DNA of 64,000 bases from Nocardia flavorosea NBRC 108225. Lineage in GTDB: Bacteria; Actinomycetota; Actinomycetes; Mycobacteriales; Mycobacteriaceae. Location: positions 186,001 to 250,000 of the forward strand of contig NZ_BDCG01000021.1 of assembly GCF_001613385.1 (NCBI RefSeq), written 5' to 3'. Under the pieces are notes generated by a model that saw only the letters and a program-made list of their open reading frames with translations, had not been told where the DNA came from and searched no databases. Below, piece by piece: positions 8,349 to 16,047 of the stretch (position 1 is the stretch's first letter; each line of letters starts with the position of its first letter). Both the position numbers and the translations under genes were made by a program.

Positions 8349-9551
8349 TCACTCGGGGACGAATACCTCATCGGTCGATGTGTCGGTGCGGAGGCCGCGC
8401 CAGCTGGGGTGACGCAGTCCTTCGCCGGTGTATTCGCGGTATTCGACATCGCCGACGAGTACCGGCTCCACCCAGTGCGGGGTCCCGGGCCGGCCGCGTG
8501 CCGAAGTCAGTGGAAACAGCGGGCCGGTGCGGCTCAGTTCATCGAGCCGGGCGCGTAGTGAACGCCGGTCGGCGAAGGTGAAACCGGTGCCGACATTGCC
8601 GATGTGGACCAGGTTGCCCGCTCGATCGTGGGCGCCGAGGATCAGCGATCCGAAGGATCCGGAGACCGACCCGCTGCCGGAGGTCCAGCCGGCGACCACG
8701 GCCTCGGTGGTCCGGCGGAACGGGGTCTTGATCCACTCCGGGGAGCGCCGGCCGGGCCGGTACACGGAGTCGGTCCGCTTGGACACGATGCCCTCGAGGT
8801 GGTTGTCCCGGGCGGCAGCCATCATCTGCTCCGCGTCGATATTCACCCAGTACGGCGGAGTCTGGACCGGCGTAGTGGTGAAATCGAGTTGTTCGAGCCG
8901 CGCACGGCGCCGCAGATACGGCTCTCCCGTCACGGTCTCGCCGTCGTCGACGAGCACATCGAAGAGGAACAGTTGAACGGGCACCGCCCGGATCAGCGCA
9001 CCGCCCGGTCGTGCGACGTGCATACGGCGCTGTAGCAGCGCGAACGACGGTGCGCCGGCCGGTGTCTGTGCGATGATCTCACCGTCGAGGACCAGGTCGC
9101 GATCCCCGGCGCCGGTCGTCAGGGCGGCCACGAGTTCGGGATACGAGTCGGTGATCTCGCGTCGGTTGCGGCTGTAGAGCCGGCAGGTCCGGTCGCGGCA
9201 GATCGCTATCGCGCGCACGCCGTCCCATTTCATTTCCACCGCCCACTCCGGGGTGTCCGGCGCCCGGCCCGCCACGGCGAGCATCGGTGCCGGGACCGAC
9301 GGCCCGGTCAGGACGTACCCCTCACCTCGTGCCCCGGCAACCGGAGGTGGGCGCCGAGTCTTCTGCGGTGCGTTGCGCCGGTGGTTCCGCGGCCCGGTCC
9401 GGGTGCCATGAGTCCTCGCTTCATGAGGCGGGTACTGCCTGGTCGGCCGCAGAATACGGAGCTGTTCGAACCGTTGGGGAGCAGACACGCGGAAGACGGA
9501 ACCTTCCGCAATGTGCGGATCGGAATCACTCCTCGGACCGGCCGTGATCAA
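8349..9551 (-). CDS. ATP-dependent DNA ligase (LigC/LigD ligase-domain type)
   Basis: The adenylation motif EMKWDGVRA gives the nucleotide-accepting lysine. It is followed by LYSRNRREIT (motif Ia/III region), LDGEI, EGIVSKRTD (motif IV) and EWIKTPFR (motif V), then a C-terminal OB-fold half. These enzymes seal nicks using ATP and in actinobacteria act in end joining or repair beside Ku and LigD. The open frame to 9551 gives 400 residues, but family members of this short class usually start near the PMLAV segment. The first 80 or so residues are basic and poorly protein-like, so the true start is probably internal. No Ku gene is in the window. Confidence 0.85.
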   Translation of the reverse strand: MITAGPRSDSDPHIAEGSVFRVSAPQRFEQLRILRPTRQYPPHEARTHGTRTGPRNHRRNAPQKTRRPPPVAGARGEGYVLTGPSVPAPMLAVAGRAPDTPEWAVEMKWDGVRAIAICRDRTCRLYSRNRREITDSYPELVAALTTGAGDRDLVLDGEIIAQTPAGAPSFALLQRRMHVARPGGALIRAVPVQLFLFDVLVDDGETVTGEPYLRRRARLEQLDFTTTPVQTPPYWVNIDAEQMMAAARDNHLEGIVSKRTDSVYRPGRRSPEWIKTPFRRTTEAVVAGWTSGSGSVSGSFGSLILGAHDRAGNLVHIGNVGTGFTFADRRSLRARLDELSRTGPLFPLTSARGRPGTPHWVEPVLVGDVEYREYTGEGLRHPSWRGLRTDTSTDEVFVPE

Positions 9552-9589
9552 GTTTCGCGCTCAGCGGAACCGGCAGTATCGATTGCGGC

Positions 9590-9611
9590 GTAATCTTGTA
9601 ATCAAGTAATC
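9590..9611 (+). promoter_or_regulatory. Triple GTAATC direct repeat, 8-bp period
   Basis: GTAATC occurs at 9590-9595, 9598-9603 and 9606-9611, exactly 8 bp apart, 23 bp before the ATG of the downstream gene. It could be a cooperative regulator site. Confidence 0.45.
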
Positions 9612-9633
9612 GTTCTAGTGAGAAGGTGATCCC

Positions 9634-10221
9634 ATGAGGCATGGACACCGGAGGCGTGGATTCGGCCGGCCGGGTGGATGGCAGCAGGCGGATCTGCCCG
9701 AAACCGGCGATATCGCGGACTGGTTCGCGGGCCGTTTGCCCGCCGAATGGTTCACCGGAGCGCCGGTGATCGAGATCGACCGCGACGAGATCGTGGTGAT
9801 CGGCGAACTACCGGTACCGCCACCGGACGAGACGGCGGGCGAGGAATCCGGCCGCCCGATTCCGGAGGCGACCAAGGAGGGGGCGGTGGCCCGGTTCCGG
9901 GAGGCGACCCGGCCGGCACGGATGCAGATCGCGGACGAGGCGCAGCACCGTTACCGGCGCAGTGTCGCGTGGGGTGTCTCGATCGACGGGCAGCGAACCC
10001 TGTTCACCCACTTGGCGGTTCCGGTGATGACCCGGCTGCGGCAACCGGAACGCAAAGTACTGGACACGCTGGTCGATGCCGGAGTCGCGCGGTCCCGGGC
10101 GGACGCCCTGGCGTGGGCGGTGCGGCTGGTGGGTGAGCACACCGAATCCTGGCTCGAGGAATTGCGGACGGCGATGCGGAAGGTCGACGATCTGCGTTCG
10201 GAAGGTCCACAGGGGCTGTAG
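9634..10221 (+). CDS. Conserved actinobacterial hypothetical protein
   Basis: A 195-residue soluble protein starting at ATG 9634, with GAGAAGGTGA just upstream as ribosome site. The first half is acidic and beta-prone (VIEIDRDEIVVIGELPVPPP); the second half is helical and ends in a WAVRLVGEHTESWLEELR segment. It resembles a conserved mycobacterial and nocardial family of unknown function. No catalytic motif, signal peptide or membrane segment is visible. It stands alone behind an unusual repeat. Confidence 0.7.
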   Translation: MRHGHRRRGFGRPGGWQQADLPETGDIADWFAGRLPAEWFTGAPVIEIDRDEIVVIGELPVPPPDETAGEESGRPIPEATKEGAVARFREATRPARMQIADEAQHRYRRSVAWGVSIDGQRTLFTHLAVPVMTRLRQPERKVLDTLVDAGVARSRADALAWAVRLVGEHTESWLEELRTAMRKVDDLRSEGPQGL

Positions 10222-10227
10222 TCGCCA

Positions 10228-10277
10228 TTGACACCTGGTCCGGCGCCTCTTAAGTTGCTGAACTAATGTCAGTTCAG
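10228..10277 (+). promoter_or_regulatory. Strong sigma-A-type promoter with 20-bp palindromic operator
   Basis: TTGACA (10228-10233), a 17-bp spacer and TAAGTT (10251-10256) form a near-consensus promoter. Just downstream CTGAACT (10258-10264) and AGTTCAG (10271-10277) form a perfect inverted repeat with a 6-bp spacer, overlapping the expected transcription start. This is a good position for a repressor controlling the binding-protein gene at 10292. Confidence 0.65.
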
Positions 10278-10291
10278 TTCTGGAGGTCCGG

Positions 10292-11335
10292 GTGTTCTCG
10301 CTCTCTCGACGCGCTGTCGTCGCGCTCTTCACCGTGGCGGTGGCGGCCACGAGTACGGCCTGCGGTGCTTCCACGCCGTCGGCGAACCTGCCGGTGTCCG
10401 GCGAGTGGTCCGAGGTGGTCGCGGCCGCGGAAAACGAGGGCAGAGTGCACCTCTACTCGACCCAGCACCCGGACAATCTCGCGAAACTGAAGGCGGCATT
10501 CGAGCAGCGATACCCGCGGATAACCCTGGAGTTCACCCGCGGCACCGATGTGGAGATCAACCCCCGGGTCGAGGCCGAACACCGCACCGGCCGCGGTACG
10601 GCCGATGTGCATATGACCTCCGACCCGGTCTGGACCGCCACCGCGGCCGAATCCGGTCCGTACTCCGTCGATCCGGTCGGTCCGTCGTTGCGCGACCCGG
10701 CCTACGATCGTGAGGGCAGCGTTCGTGGTGGCACATTCTTCCTCACCAGTGCCGCGGTATTCGGGCTGGGCTGGAACACCGCGGCATTGCCCGGCGGTCT
10801 GGCGACGCCGGCCGATCTCCTGGATCCCGCCCTGCAAGGCCGCATCGGGGTGACCAACCCGAGCGGTTTCGCCGCGGTGGTGGATCAGTACCGGTTCTTC
10901 GACCGCAACTGGGATCCCGGCTTCACCGAGAAGCTGGCGGCGCAGCGGCCGCGTATCTATCCGAGCGCGCTGGGCGTGGCCCAGGCGCTGAACTCCGGGG
11001 AGATCGTGGCGACGCCGATGGTTCAGCCGCTGGTCCGCGAACAGGCGGCGGGTGCGCCGGTCGACTGGTTGCTGCCCGATCCCGCCTGGGGCACACCGTG
11101 GTACAGCCATGTGCTGTCCGCCGCGCCACATCCGAACGCCGCGCAGGTGCTCGCCGATTTCCTGGTCACACGGGAAGGGCAGACGGCGCTGTCGGAGGGG
11201 TATGCCGCTGCGCTCCCCGATATCAATGGTGCCGTAGCGCGCGCGCAGGAGGTGCCGTTCCCCGATATCGCCACGCTCACCCCGGACGCCGTCTCCCGGT
11301 ACCAGGAGACGTGGCAGGGAATGTTCCAGCGCTGA
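10292..11335 (+). CDS. Iron-type extracellular solute-binding lipoprotein
   Basis: A 347-residue protein starting at GTG 10292 behind TGGAGG. It has a basic N-terminus, a hydrophobic core and a lipobox-like STAC at residues 21-24, so it is a membrane-anchored lipoprotein. The mature part begins EWSEVVAAAENEGRVHLYSTQHPDN and later has GRIGVTNPSGFAAVV and AAPHPNAAQVLADFLVTREGQ, typical of class II ferric-ion or polyamine-type binding proteins (FbpA-like). It would capture a ligand for an ABC importer, but no permease or ATPase is adjacent, so the partner lies elsewhere. Its promoter carries a 20-bp palindrome at the start site. Confidence 0.8.
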   Translation: MFSLSRRAVVALFTVAVAATSTACGASTPSANLPVSGEWSEVVAAAENEGRVHLYSTQHPDNLAKLKAAFEQRYPRITLEFTRGTDVEINPRVEAEHRTGRGTADVHMTSDPVWTATAAESGPYSVDPVGPSLRDPAYDREGSVRGGTFFLTSAAVFGLGWNTAALPGGLATPADLLDPALQGRIGVTNPSGFAAVVDQYRFFDRNWDPGFTEKLAAQRPRIYPSALGVAQALNSGEIVATPMVQPLVREQAAGAPVDWLLPDPAWGTPWYSHVLSAAPHPNAAQVLADFLVTREGQTALSEGYAAALPDINGAVARAQEVPFPDIATLTPDAVSRYQETWQGMFQR

Positions 11336-11361
11336 TGCCCGGGATGGGTGAGGTACGTGAT

Positions 11362-11397
11362 GGCCTCGCCCTCCGCGAGGTTGCCGAGGGCCAGGCC
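11362..11397. terminator. Stem-loop between convergent genes
   Basis: GGCCT-CG-CCCTC (11362-11373) pairs with GAGGG-CC-AGGCC (11386-11397) around a 12-base loop with one internal mismatch. It lies between the converging binding-protein and DUF1540 genes and fits a bidirectional terminator without a T tract. Confidence 0.4.
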
Positions 11398-11432
11398 ACC
11401 GCGAACATTTCGGCCGGAGCCGGCAGCTGCGT

Positions 11433-11732
11433 TCAGCGGGGGGTGTAGGTCAGGCAGCGCGCGGAGTGTTCGCCACTACCCGGGCCGACCCGGATTTCGC
11501 CGGCCGTGCATTCGAGGTCGGCGTTATGGGTGCAATCGGCGCGCTGGCAAGCGCCGACCATGCTGGTGACCGTGTCGAGGCCGCCCTTGGTGGCCAGCGG
11601 GATGAACGTCGCGCAATCGGCGCTGCCGTTCTGTCCGGAGACATTGATGGCGTAGGCGTGGCAGCCGTCGTGGTTGTACGAACAGTCGTTCACTGTGCAT
11701 TCGCTGACGTGCGGCATTTCCATGGTTGTCAT
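11433..11732 (-). CDS. DUF1540 cysteine-rich small protein, two repeats
   Basis: A 99-residue protein with two tandem DUF1540-type units. The first holds SECTVNDCSYNHDGCHAY then SADCATFIPL; the second holds GACQRADCTHNADLECTA then SARCLTYTPR. Each gives four cysteines in the same spacing, which suggests two small metal or disulfide knots. The function of DUF1540 is unknown. The start at ATG 11732 has an AGGAGG sequence 9 bases upstream. It is a monocistronic gene. Confidence 0.8.
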   Translation of the reverse strand: MTTMEMPHVSECTVNDCSYNHDGCHAYAINVSGQNGSADCATFIPLATKGGLDTVTSMVGACQRADCTHNADLECTAGEIRVGPGSGEHSARCLTYTPR

Positions 11733-11874
11733 GCGCTTCGTCCTCCTGGGCTGTGGGAGTCTTGCTCATGCGGATACCAGAGTAGACCGCCGTCACAGTG
11801 CTGAATACCCGTCGGAAAATTCTTGGGTTCTGCTGATCTCCGAGCCGGGAACCCTTGATATTGCCGTCGAGTAG

Positions 11875-12144
11875 CTAGCGCGATGTCATGGGCTCGGATC
11901 GCCAGTTCCGGATCTCGTGCGCCCAGGCCTGCAACCCCGCCTGGAATCCCGCCCGCTGTTCGGCGCTGAGGGTGGACATGGCCGCCAGGAGCGGCTCCGC
12001 GCGCCGGGCGACGAATTCTTCGACATGCGCCCGCCGGGGTGGCAGCAAGGAGACCAGGGTGCGCCGACGGTTGGCCGGGTCGGGCCGGCGTTGCACCCAT
12101 TCGGCGCGGTCGAGATCGCTCACCAATTCGCTGACCGTAGACAG
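11875..12144 (-). pseudogene. Truncated MarR-family regulator
   Basis: The minus-strand frame starting just after a TGA at 12145-12147 reads LSTVSELVSDLDRAEWVQRR, then a wing-like stretch (DPANRRRTLVSLLP) and two C-terminal helices ending at 11875. That is the recognition helix, wing and dimerisation helix of a MarR protein; the first half (about 65 residues) is missing and the in-frame stop blocks extension. Only a TTG could start the remaining 83 residues, and without the N-terminal dimer helix it should not function. Confidence 0.6.
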
Positions 12145-12147
12145 TCA

Positions 12148-12420
12148 CGACCACCGCCGAACCGTTCGGCCCCTCAGGGCGCTCGACCAGCAGCTGGGCA
12201 CGGTCCACCGTTCTGCACCGCAACGCTGATCGAATCGGCCGTCCGCGGCCGGGCCGGGGGCGCAGGCGTCACGGGCGGTAGACCGAGCTCGGTCGTCTTG
12301 TGAGCCGGCCAGTGGCCGATGGCCTGCCGGGGTCCGCGCTGCAGGTCGCGATTCTGCGACCGGCCGGTGCGGGAGCCGGCCTGTGCCCGCTCGGATACCG
12401 TCGGCGTCGCCGAAAGTTGG
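12148..12420. other. Intergenic, nothing recognised
   Basis: Upstream of the truncated MarR remnant. The missing MarR N-terminus could not be found in any frame here. Confidence 0.35.
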
Positions 12421-12449
12421 GTGAACACTATTTACTAAAGGGTGTTCAC
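12421..12449 (+). promoter_or_regulatory. Palindrome upstream of the CYP125-like gene
   Basis: GTGAACAC (12421-12428) and GTGTTCAC (12442-12449) are perfect inverted arms separated by 13 bp that include a TATTTACT sequence resembling a -10 element. It lies about 55 bp before the P450 start and is a candidate site for the TetR encoded at 13728. It does not match the KstR motif. Confidence 0.5.
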
Positions 12450-12504
12450 AAATGCGGGTGTGGTGTGGTTCACTTCAGGAGACAGTGTTCTGCAAGGAGG
12501 CATA

Positions 12505-13731
12505 GTGACCGCACCGTCCCTGTCCCACGACTTCGATTTCACCGATCCCGACCTGCTCGCCGCTCGGCTGCCGATCGAGGAATGGGCCGAACTGCGCCGC
12601 GCCGCGCCCGTCTGGTGGGTCGATCAGCCCAACGGCGTCAGCGGTTTCGACGACGGCGGGTACTGGGTGGTCAGCAAGCTCGACCACATCAAGGAGATCT
12701 CCAAGAACTCCGAGGTCTACTCCACCAACGCCAATACCGCGGTGATCCGCTTCAACGGCGAGATCACCCGCGACGAGATCGATATCCAGCGCGCCATGCT
12801 GGTCAACACCGATCCGCCGGAACACGACAAACTGCGCCGCATCATCGCTCGCGGGTTCACCCCGCGCGCCGTGCAGAGCCTGCGTGAGGCGCTCACCGAA
12901 CGCGCCGAGCGTATCGTGCACGAGGCCAAGAAAACCGGCGGTGGCGATTTCGTCGAGCAGGTCGCGTGCGAACTGCCGCTGCAGGCCATTGCCGAACTCC
13001 TCGGTGTGCCGCAGGACGATCGCGGCAAGCTGTTCGAGTGGTCGAACCAGATGATGGGCTACGACGATCCGCAGTACGCCGACAGCTACAAGATGGCCAA
13101 CGCACAGGTCATGGGTTACGCCTGGAACCTCGCCGAGGAGCGTCGCGGCTGCCCGGCCGACGACATCATCACCCAGCTGCTCAGCGCCGATATCGACGGC
13201 GAGGCACTGAGCTCCGAAGAGTTCGCCTGGTTCGTCATCCTGCTGGCCGTTGCCGGTAACGAGACCACCCGCAATGCCACCACCCACGGCATGAAGGCAT
13301 TCGTCGACAACCCCGAACAGTGGGAGCTGTACCGCGCCGAGCGTCCGCGCACCGCCCCCGACGAGATCGTCCGCTGGGCCACCCCGGTCATCGCCTTCCA
13401 GCGGACCGCCCTGCAGGACACCGAAATCGGCGGCCAGGCCATCGCCAAGGGCCAGCGTGTGGGCCTGTTCTACTCCTCGGCCAACTTCGACGAGGACCAC
13501 TTCACCAAACCGTTCGAATTCGACGTCACCCGTAACCCGAACCCGCACGTCGGTTTCGGCGGTACGGGCACCCACTACTGCGTCGGCGCGAACCTCGCCC
13601 GCCTGCAGCTCGACCTCATCTTCAACGCCATCGCCGATGTGATGCCGAACCTGCGTCAGGTCTCCGAACCCGTTCGGCTACGGTCGGGTTGGTTGAACGG
13701 CATCAAGAATTGGCAGGTCGCCTACGAATGA
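12505..13731 (+). CDS. Cytochrome P450, CYP125-like (steroid side-chain hydroxylase family)
   Basis: A 408-residue P450 starting at GTG 12505, four bases after AAGGAGG. It has the I-helix AVAGNETT, the K-helix EIVRWATP (ExxR) and the haem loop FGGTGTHYCVGANLAR with the cysteine ligand. From memory, the sequence closely follows mycobacterial CYP125: FDFTDP opening, GGGFHDGG-like segment, CELPLQAIAxLLGVPQ, SANFDE and RSGWLNGIK. CYP125 hydroxylates the terminal side-chain carbon of cholesterol and cholestenone. No cholesterol ring-degradation genes are near, so the steroid could differ. Its stop overlaps the start of a TetR gene, so the two are co-expressed. Confidence 0.85.
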   Translation: MTAPSLSHDFDFTDPDLLAARLPIEEWAELRRAAPVWWVDQPNGVSGFDDGGYWVVSKLDHIKEISKNSEVYSTNANTAVIRFNGEITRDEIDIQRAMLVNTDPPEHDKLRRIIARGFTPRAVQSLREALTERAERIVHEAKKTGGGDFVEQVACELPLQAIAELLGVPQDDRGKLFEWSNQMMGYDDPQYADSYKMANAQVMGYAWNLAEERRGCPADDIITQLLSADIDGEALSSEEFAWFVILLAVAGNETTRNATTHGMKAFVDNPEQWELYRAERPRTAPDEIVRWATPVIAFQRTALQDTEIGGQAIAKGQRVGLFYSSANFDEDHFTKPFEFDVTRNPNPHVGFGGTGTHYCVGANLARLQLDLIFNAIADVMPNLRQVSEPVRLRSGWLNGIKNWQVAYE

Positions 13732-14462
13732 CACCACCCGCGCGGCGGGGCCGGATGCCCGCGGTCAGCGACGCGGACATCCGGCGCGTGGCCGCGGAGT
13801 TGCTGGTCTCGCACGGCGCGGAGGCATTGACCCTCCGCGCCATTGCGCGTGAACTCGGCATCACCGCCCCCGCCCTCTACCGCTACTACCCGTCCCGGGA
13901 AGAGCTCCTCGCTGCCCTGCGCCGCGATATCTGCAAACGTCTCGCCGACGACCTCGCCGCGCAGGTCGCCGAACTGCCCGACGACGGGGTGGTGCGGCTG
14001 TTCGCCATCTGCCGCGCGTTCCGGCGCTGGGCCCTGGCCCATCGCAACGAGTTCACACTGGTGTTCGCCTCCCCGTCCGACGGCAACCCGGGCACGGTAC
14101 GCCGATTCGACGAATCGTTCGGCCTGGTCTTCCTCGAAGCCGCCGGTAAGGTCCTGGGCGCATATGATTTGGCGCCGCCACCCGTCGAATCGATTCCGGA
14201 AGCGCTGCGGACCGATCTGATCGCATTCCAGACCGAACTGCTGGCGCTGCTGGCGGGATCGGAACAGAAGTTCCCCGCCGAAAAATTCGACCTCGGGGTG
14301 GCGTACCTGATGATGATCGTCTGGGTCCGCCTGTACGGGCACGTGACGCTCGAGGTGTTCGGCAATTACCCGATGCCGGTGAGCGACCCGGACGTACTGT
14401 TCGACGCGGTACTCACCGACCTCGCCGCCGGCATCGGACTCACCGCGGGAGACGTCGGGTAA
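13728..14462 (+). CDS. TetR-family regulator coupled to the P450
   Basis: A 244-residue protein with an N-terminal helix-turn-helix: ADIRRVAAELLVSHGAEALTLRAIARELGITAPALYRYYPSREELLAAL spans the usual three helices (about residues 15-62). The C-terminal part is a TetR_C-type ligand domain. The ATG overlaps the P450 stop by 4 bp (ATGA), so the regulator is made with the enzyme and probably controls it through the 12421-12449 palindrome. An upstream in-frame start inside the P450 gene is less likely. The inducer is probably a hydrophobic P450 substrate (inference). Confidence 0.85.
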   Translation: MTPPARRGRMPAVSDADIRRVAAELLVSHGAEALTLRAIARELGITAPALYRYYPSREELLAALRRDICKRLADDLAAQVAELPDDGVVRLFAICRAFRRWALAHRNEFTLVFASPSDGNPGTVRRFDESFGLVFLEAAGKVLGAYDLAPPPVESIPEALRTDLIAFQTELLALLAGSEQKFPAEKFDLGVAYLMMIVWVRLYGHVTLEVFGNYPMPVSDPDVLFDAVLTDLAAGIGLTAGDVG

Positions 14463-14578
14463 CCGCAGTCGCATCCGCCGATCTCTCGGCCCGAGCACGG
14501 CTCGTCGATTACCATCGGGGGACACCCACTACGACAATCCACGATGCGCGCCCAAGGTCGGCGAGCCGGAGGTCCTGG

Positions 14579-15436
14579 TTGCTGCGCCGTGTTCTCGACG
14601 AGATGCGTCAGCGGGTGCTCGGCCTCGGTAAGGGCGTCGGACGCGTCGCCGAAGAACCGCTGCGCCGTGCCGGGGAACGGATCGATGAAGCCGCCGAGCT
14701 CTGGGAGCGTAGCGATAAGCCGATCTCGCACAGCAGGGGCCGGGACGAAGGTTCCGGTGCTGTAGGACCTTCTGTGGACCGTCCGCGATCCGAGGATTTG
14801 GATGCGCCGCTGGTGGTCGCCGACGAGCTCCGCGCAATGCACCTGTCCGGGGCCCAAGCCATGTGGACCAACTTTCTGCCCAGGTTCATTCCGCATCGCA
14901 AGTTCGAGGAGTGGATCCTGTCGAAGAACGAGGGGCCGCTCCCGGCACTCACCCCGGACTCCGGGGTGAACTGTCGGGAGATGATCATGTGGGCCGCCGC
15001 TCGCCGCGGCGTACTGACCCATGCGCAACTTCGTGACCAGTACGCGTCACTGCTGGGCCGGAAGGCGCAGAGAAACCGGCGGAACGGCATCCTGCCGAAC
15101 GATTTCCCTCAGCAGATGCGGGCCGCCACGATTCCGCACGGCTCCCGCGATCTCGATCTCGGCGATCCCACAGGAGAGCGACCCGGCCGCGGTGATCTGA
15201 TCGTCTGGGATGGATGGGGCGAGGGCAATGCGCATACGGCCATGGCGACCGGGCATCTCATCGGGCCCGACCGGGACCCGGAGGTGTATTCGTTCTGGCC
15301 TCCCCCCAAGGCGCCGGCCATTCCCGGAACGGTCACCGATGCCGTGCAGATCACAACAGTCGGTGACCTGACACCCTATGTGGACGGTCCCGGCGCTCCC
15401 GCGCGTCCCATCTGGTTCGGCCGCGGGCCGTGGTGA
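14579..15436 (+). CDS. NlpC/P60-like papain-fold peptidase, possible toxin
   Basis: A 285-residue protein starting at TTG 14579, six bases after GGAGG. The first 80 residues are helical and amphipathic with no signal peptide. The C-terminal half has a conserved-looking cysteine on a helix (GVNCREMIMWAAARRG, about residue 124) followed by GDLIVWDGWGEGNAHTAMATG, where GDL and the histidine match the second half of NlpC/P60 and related papain-fold amidases. That gives a plausible Cys-His pair. Without a secretion signal it may act inside the cell or be exported by type VII secretion. It could be a toxin domain, but no immunity gene is clear. Exact family uncertain. Confidence 0.55.
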   Translation: MLRRVLDEMRQRVLGLGKGVGRVAEEPLRRAGERIDEAAELWERSDKPISHSRGRDEGSGAVGPSVDRPRSEDLDAPLVVADELRAMHLSGAQAMWTNFLPRFIPHRKFEEWILSKNEGPLPALTPDSGVNCREMIMWAAARRGVLTHAQLRDQYASLLGRKAQRNRRNGILPNDFPQQMRAATIPHGSRDLDLGDPTGERPGRGDLIVWDGWGEGNAHTAMATGHLIGPDRDPEVYSFWPPPKAPAIPGTVTDAVQITTVGDLTPYVDGPGAPARPIWFGRGPW

Positions 15437-16047
15437 TCATCGACGAGCAGGGCGAGCGGATCCGGATCGGCTGCCCGCCGCGTCACGGGTACCGGACCCG
15501 CTGTGGACCAGGTGGTTCGAGCTCAACGCCGGCCGTGGCCTGCTTGCCGCCGAGGACAACACGGTCGTGGCCCTGGACGTAGTCGTTGATCGTCATGATC
15601 GCGCGCGCTGCCGTTGCGGCGGCAAACCCAGTTCGTCGAGTGCCGTCAACGCCCACGCTGTGGTGGTCGGCTCCGCGCCGCCGGATCGCTCCGGCGCCGC
15701 GTCCGCGCTCTCCGAGACCGCCACCGAACACGGCGCCGCGCTGAGCGTCGCCGAACAGCTCCCGGCCGAATCCGCCGACTCTCTCGCCGCCCTTGCCCGC
15801 CACGCATTCATCGACGGACTCGGCGCCGACACCATCACCAGAGCGGTCTCCTTGCTGCCGCCGCGATCGTGTGCCCGTTCCTGTTGCACCGCGGCGAGGG
15901 CCGGAGCAAGGTTTCGGCCCCTGCCGAGAGCAGCCCGGAGTTCGGCGCCGCCGCGACCGAGACCACCGGCTGAGGGGGCCGAGCCGAGCTGACCATGGTT
16001 CAGCCTGCCGGTCACGCCCACGTACGACAGGTGACCGGTCCAAGACT
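15437..16047. other. Gene-poor stretch holding the MFS remnant
   Basis: No intact gene. After the peptidase stop a short frame (GTGATCATCGACGAG...) runs briefly and ends. The rest is the MFS relic and shadow frames. Confidence 0.4.
15540..15905 (+). pseudogene. Remnant of an EmrB/QacA-type MFS drug exporter
   Basis: The plus-strand frame reads VVVGSAPPDRSGAASALSET then ATEHGAALSVA, the loop and helix of 14-TM MFS exporters. It jumps directly to EQLPAESADSLAALARHAFIDG and LGADTITRAVSLL, which belong near the end of the protein. The transmembrane helix that should lie between them and the whole N-terminal part are missing. Internal deletion and loss of frame on both sides mark it as a relic. 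Confidence 0.6.

Noticed and set aside
9550..9633. Divergent promoter for the ligase inside the GTAATC repeats
   Set aside because: The ligase start is uncertain, so no promoter can be placed.
12475..13575. A 366-codon minus-strand frame opposite the CYP125-like gene
   Set aside because: Antisense shadow of the P450; no domain.
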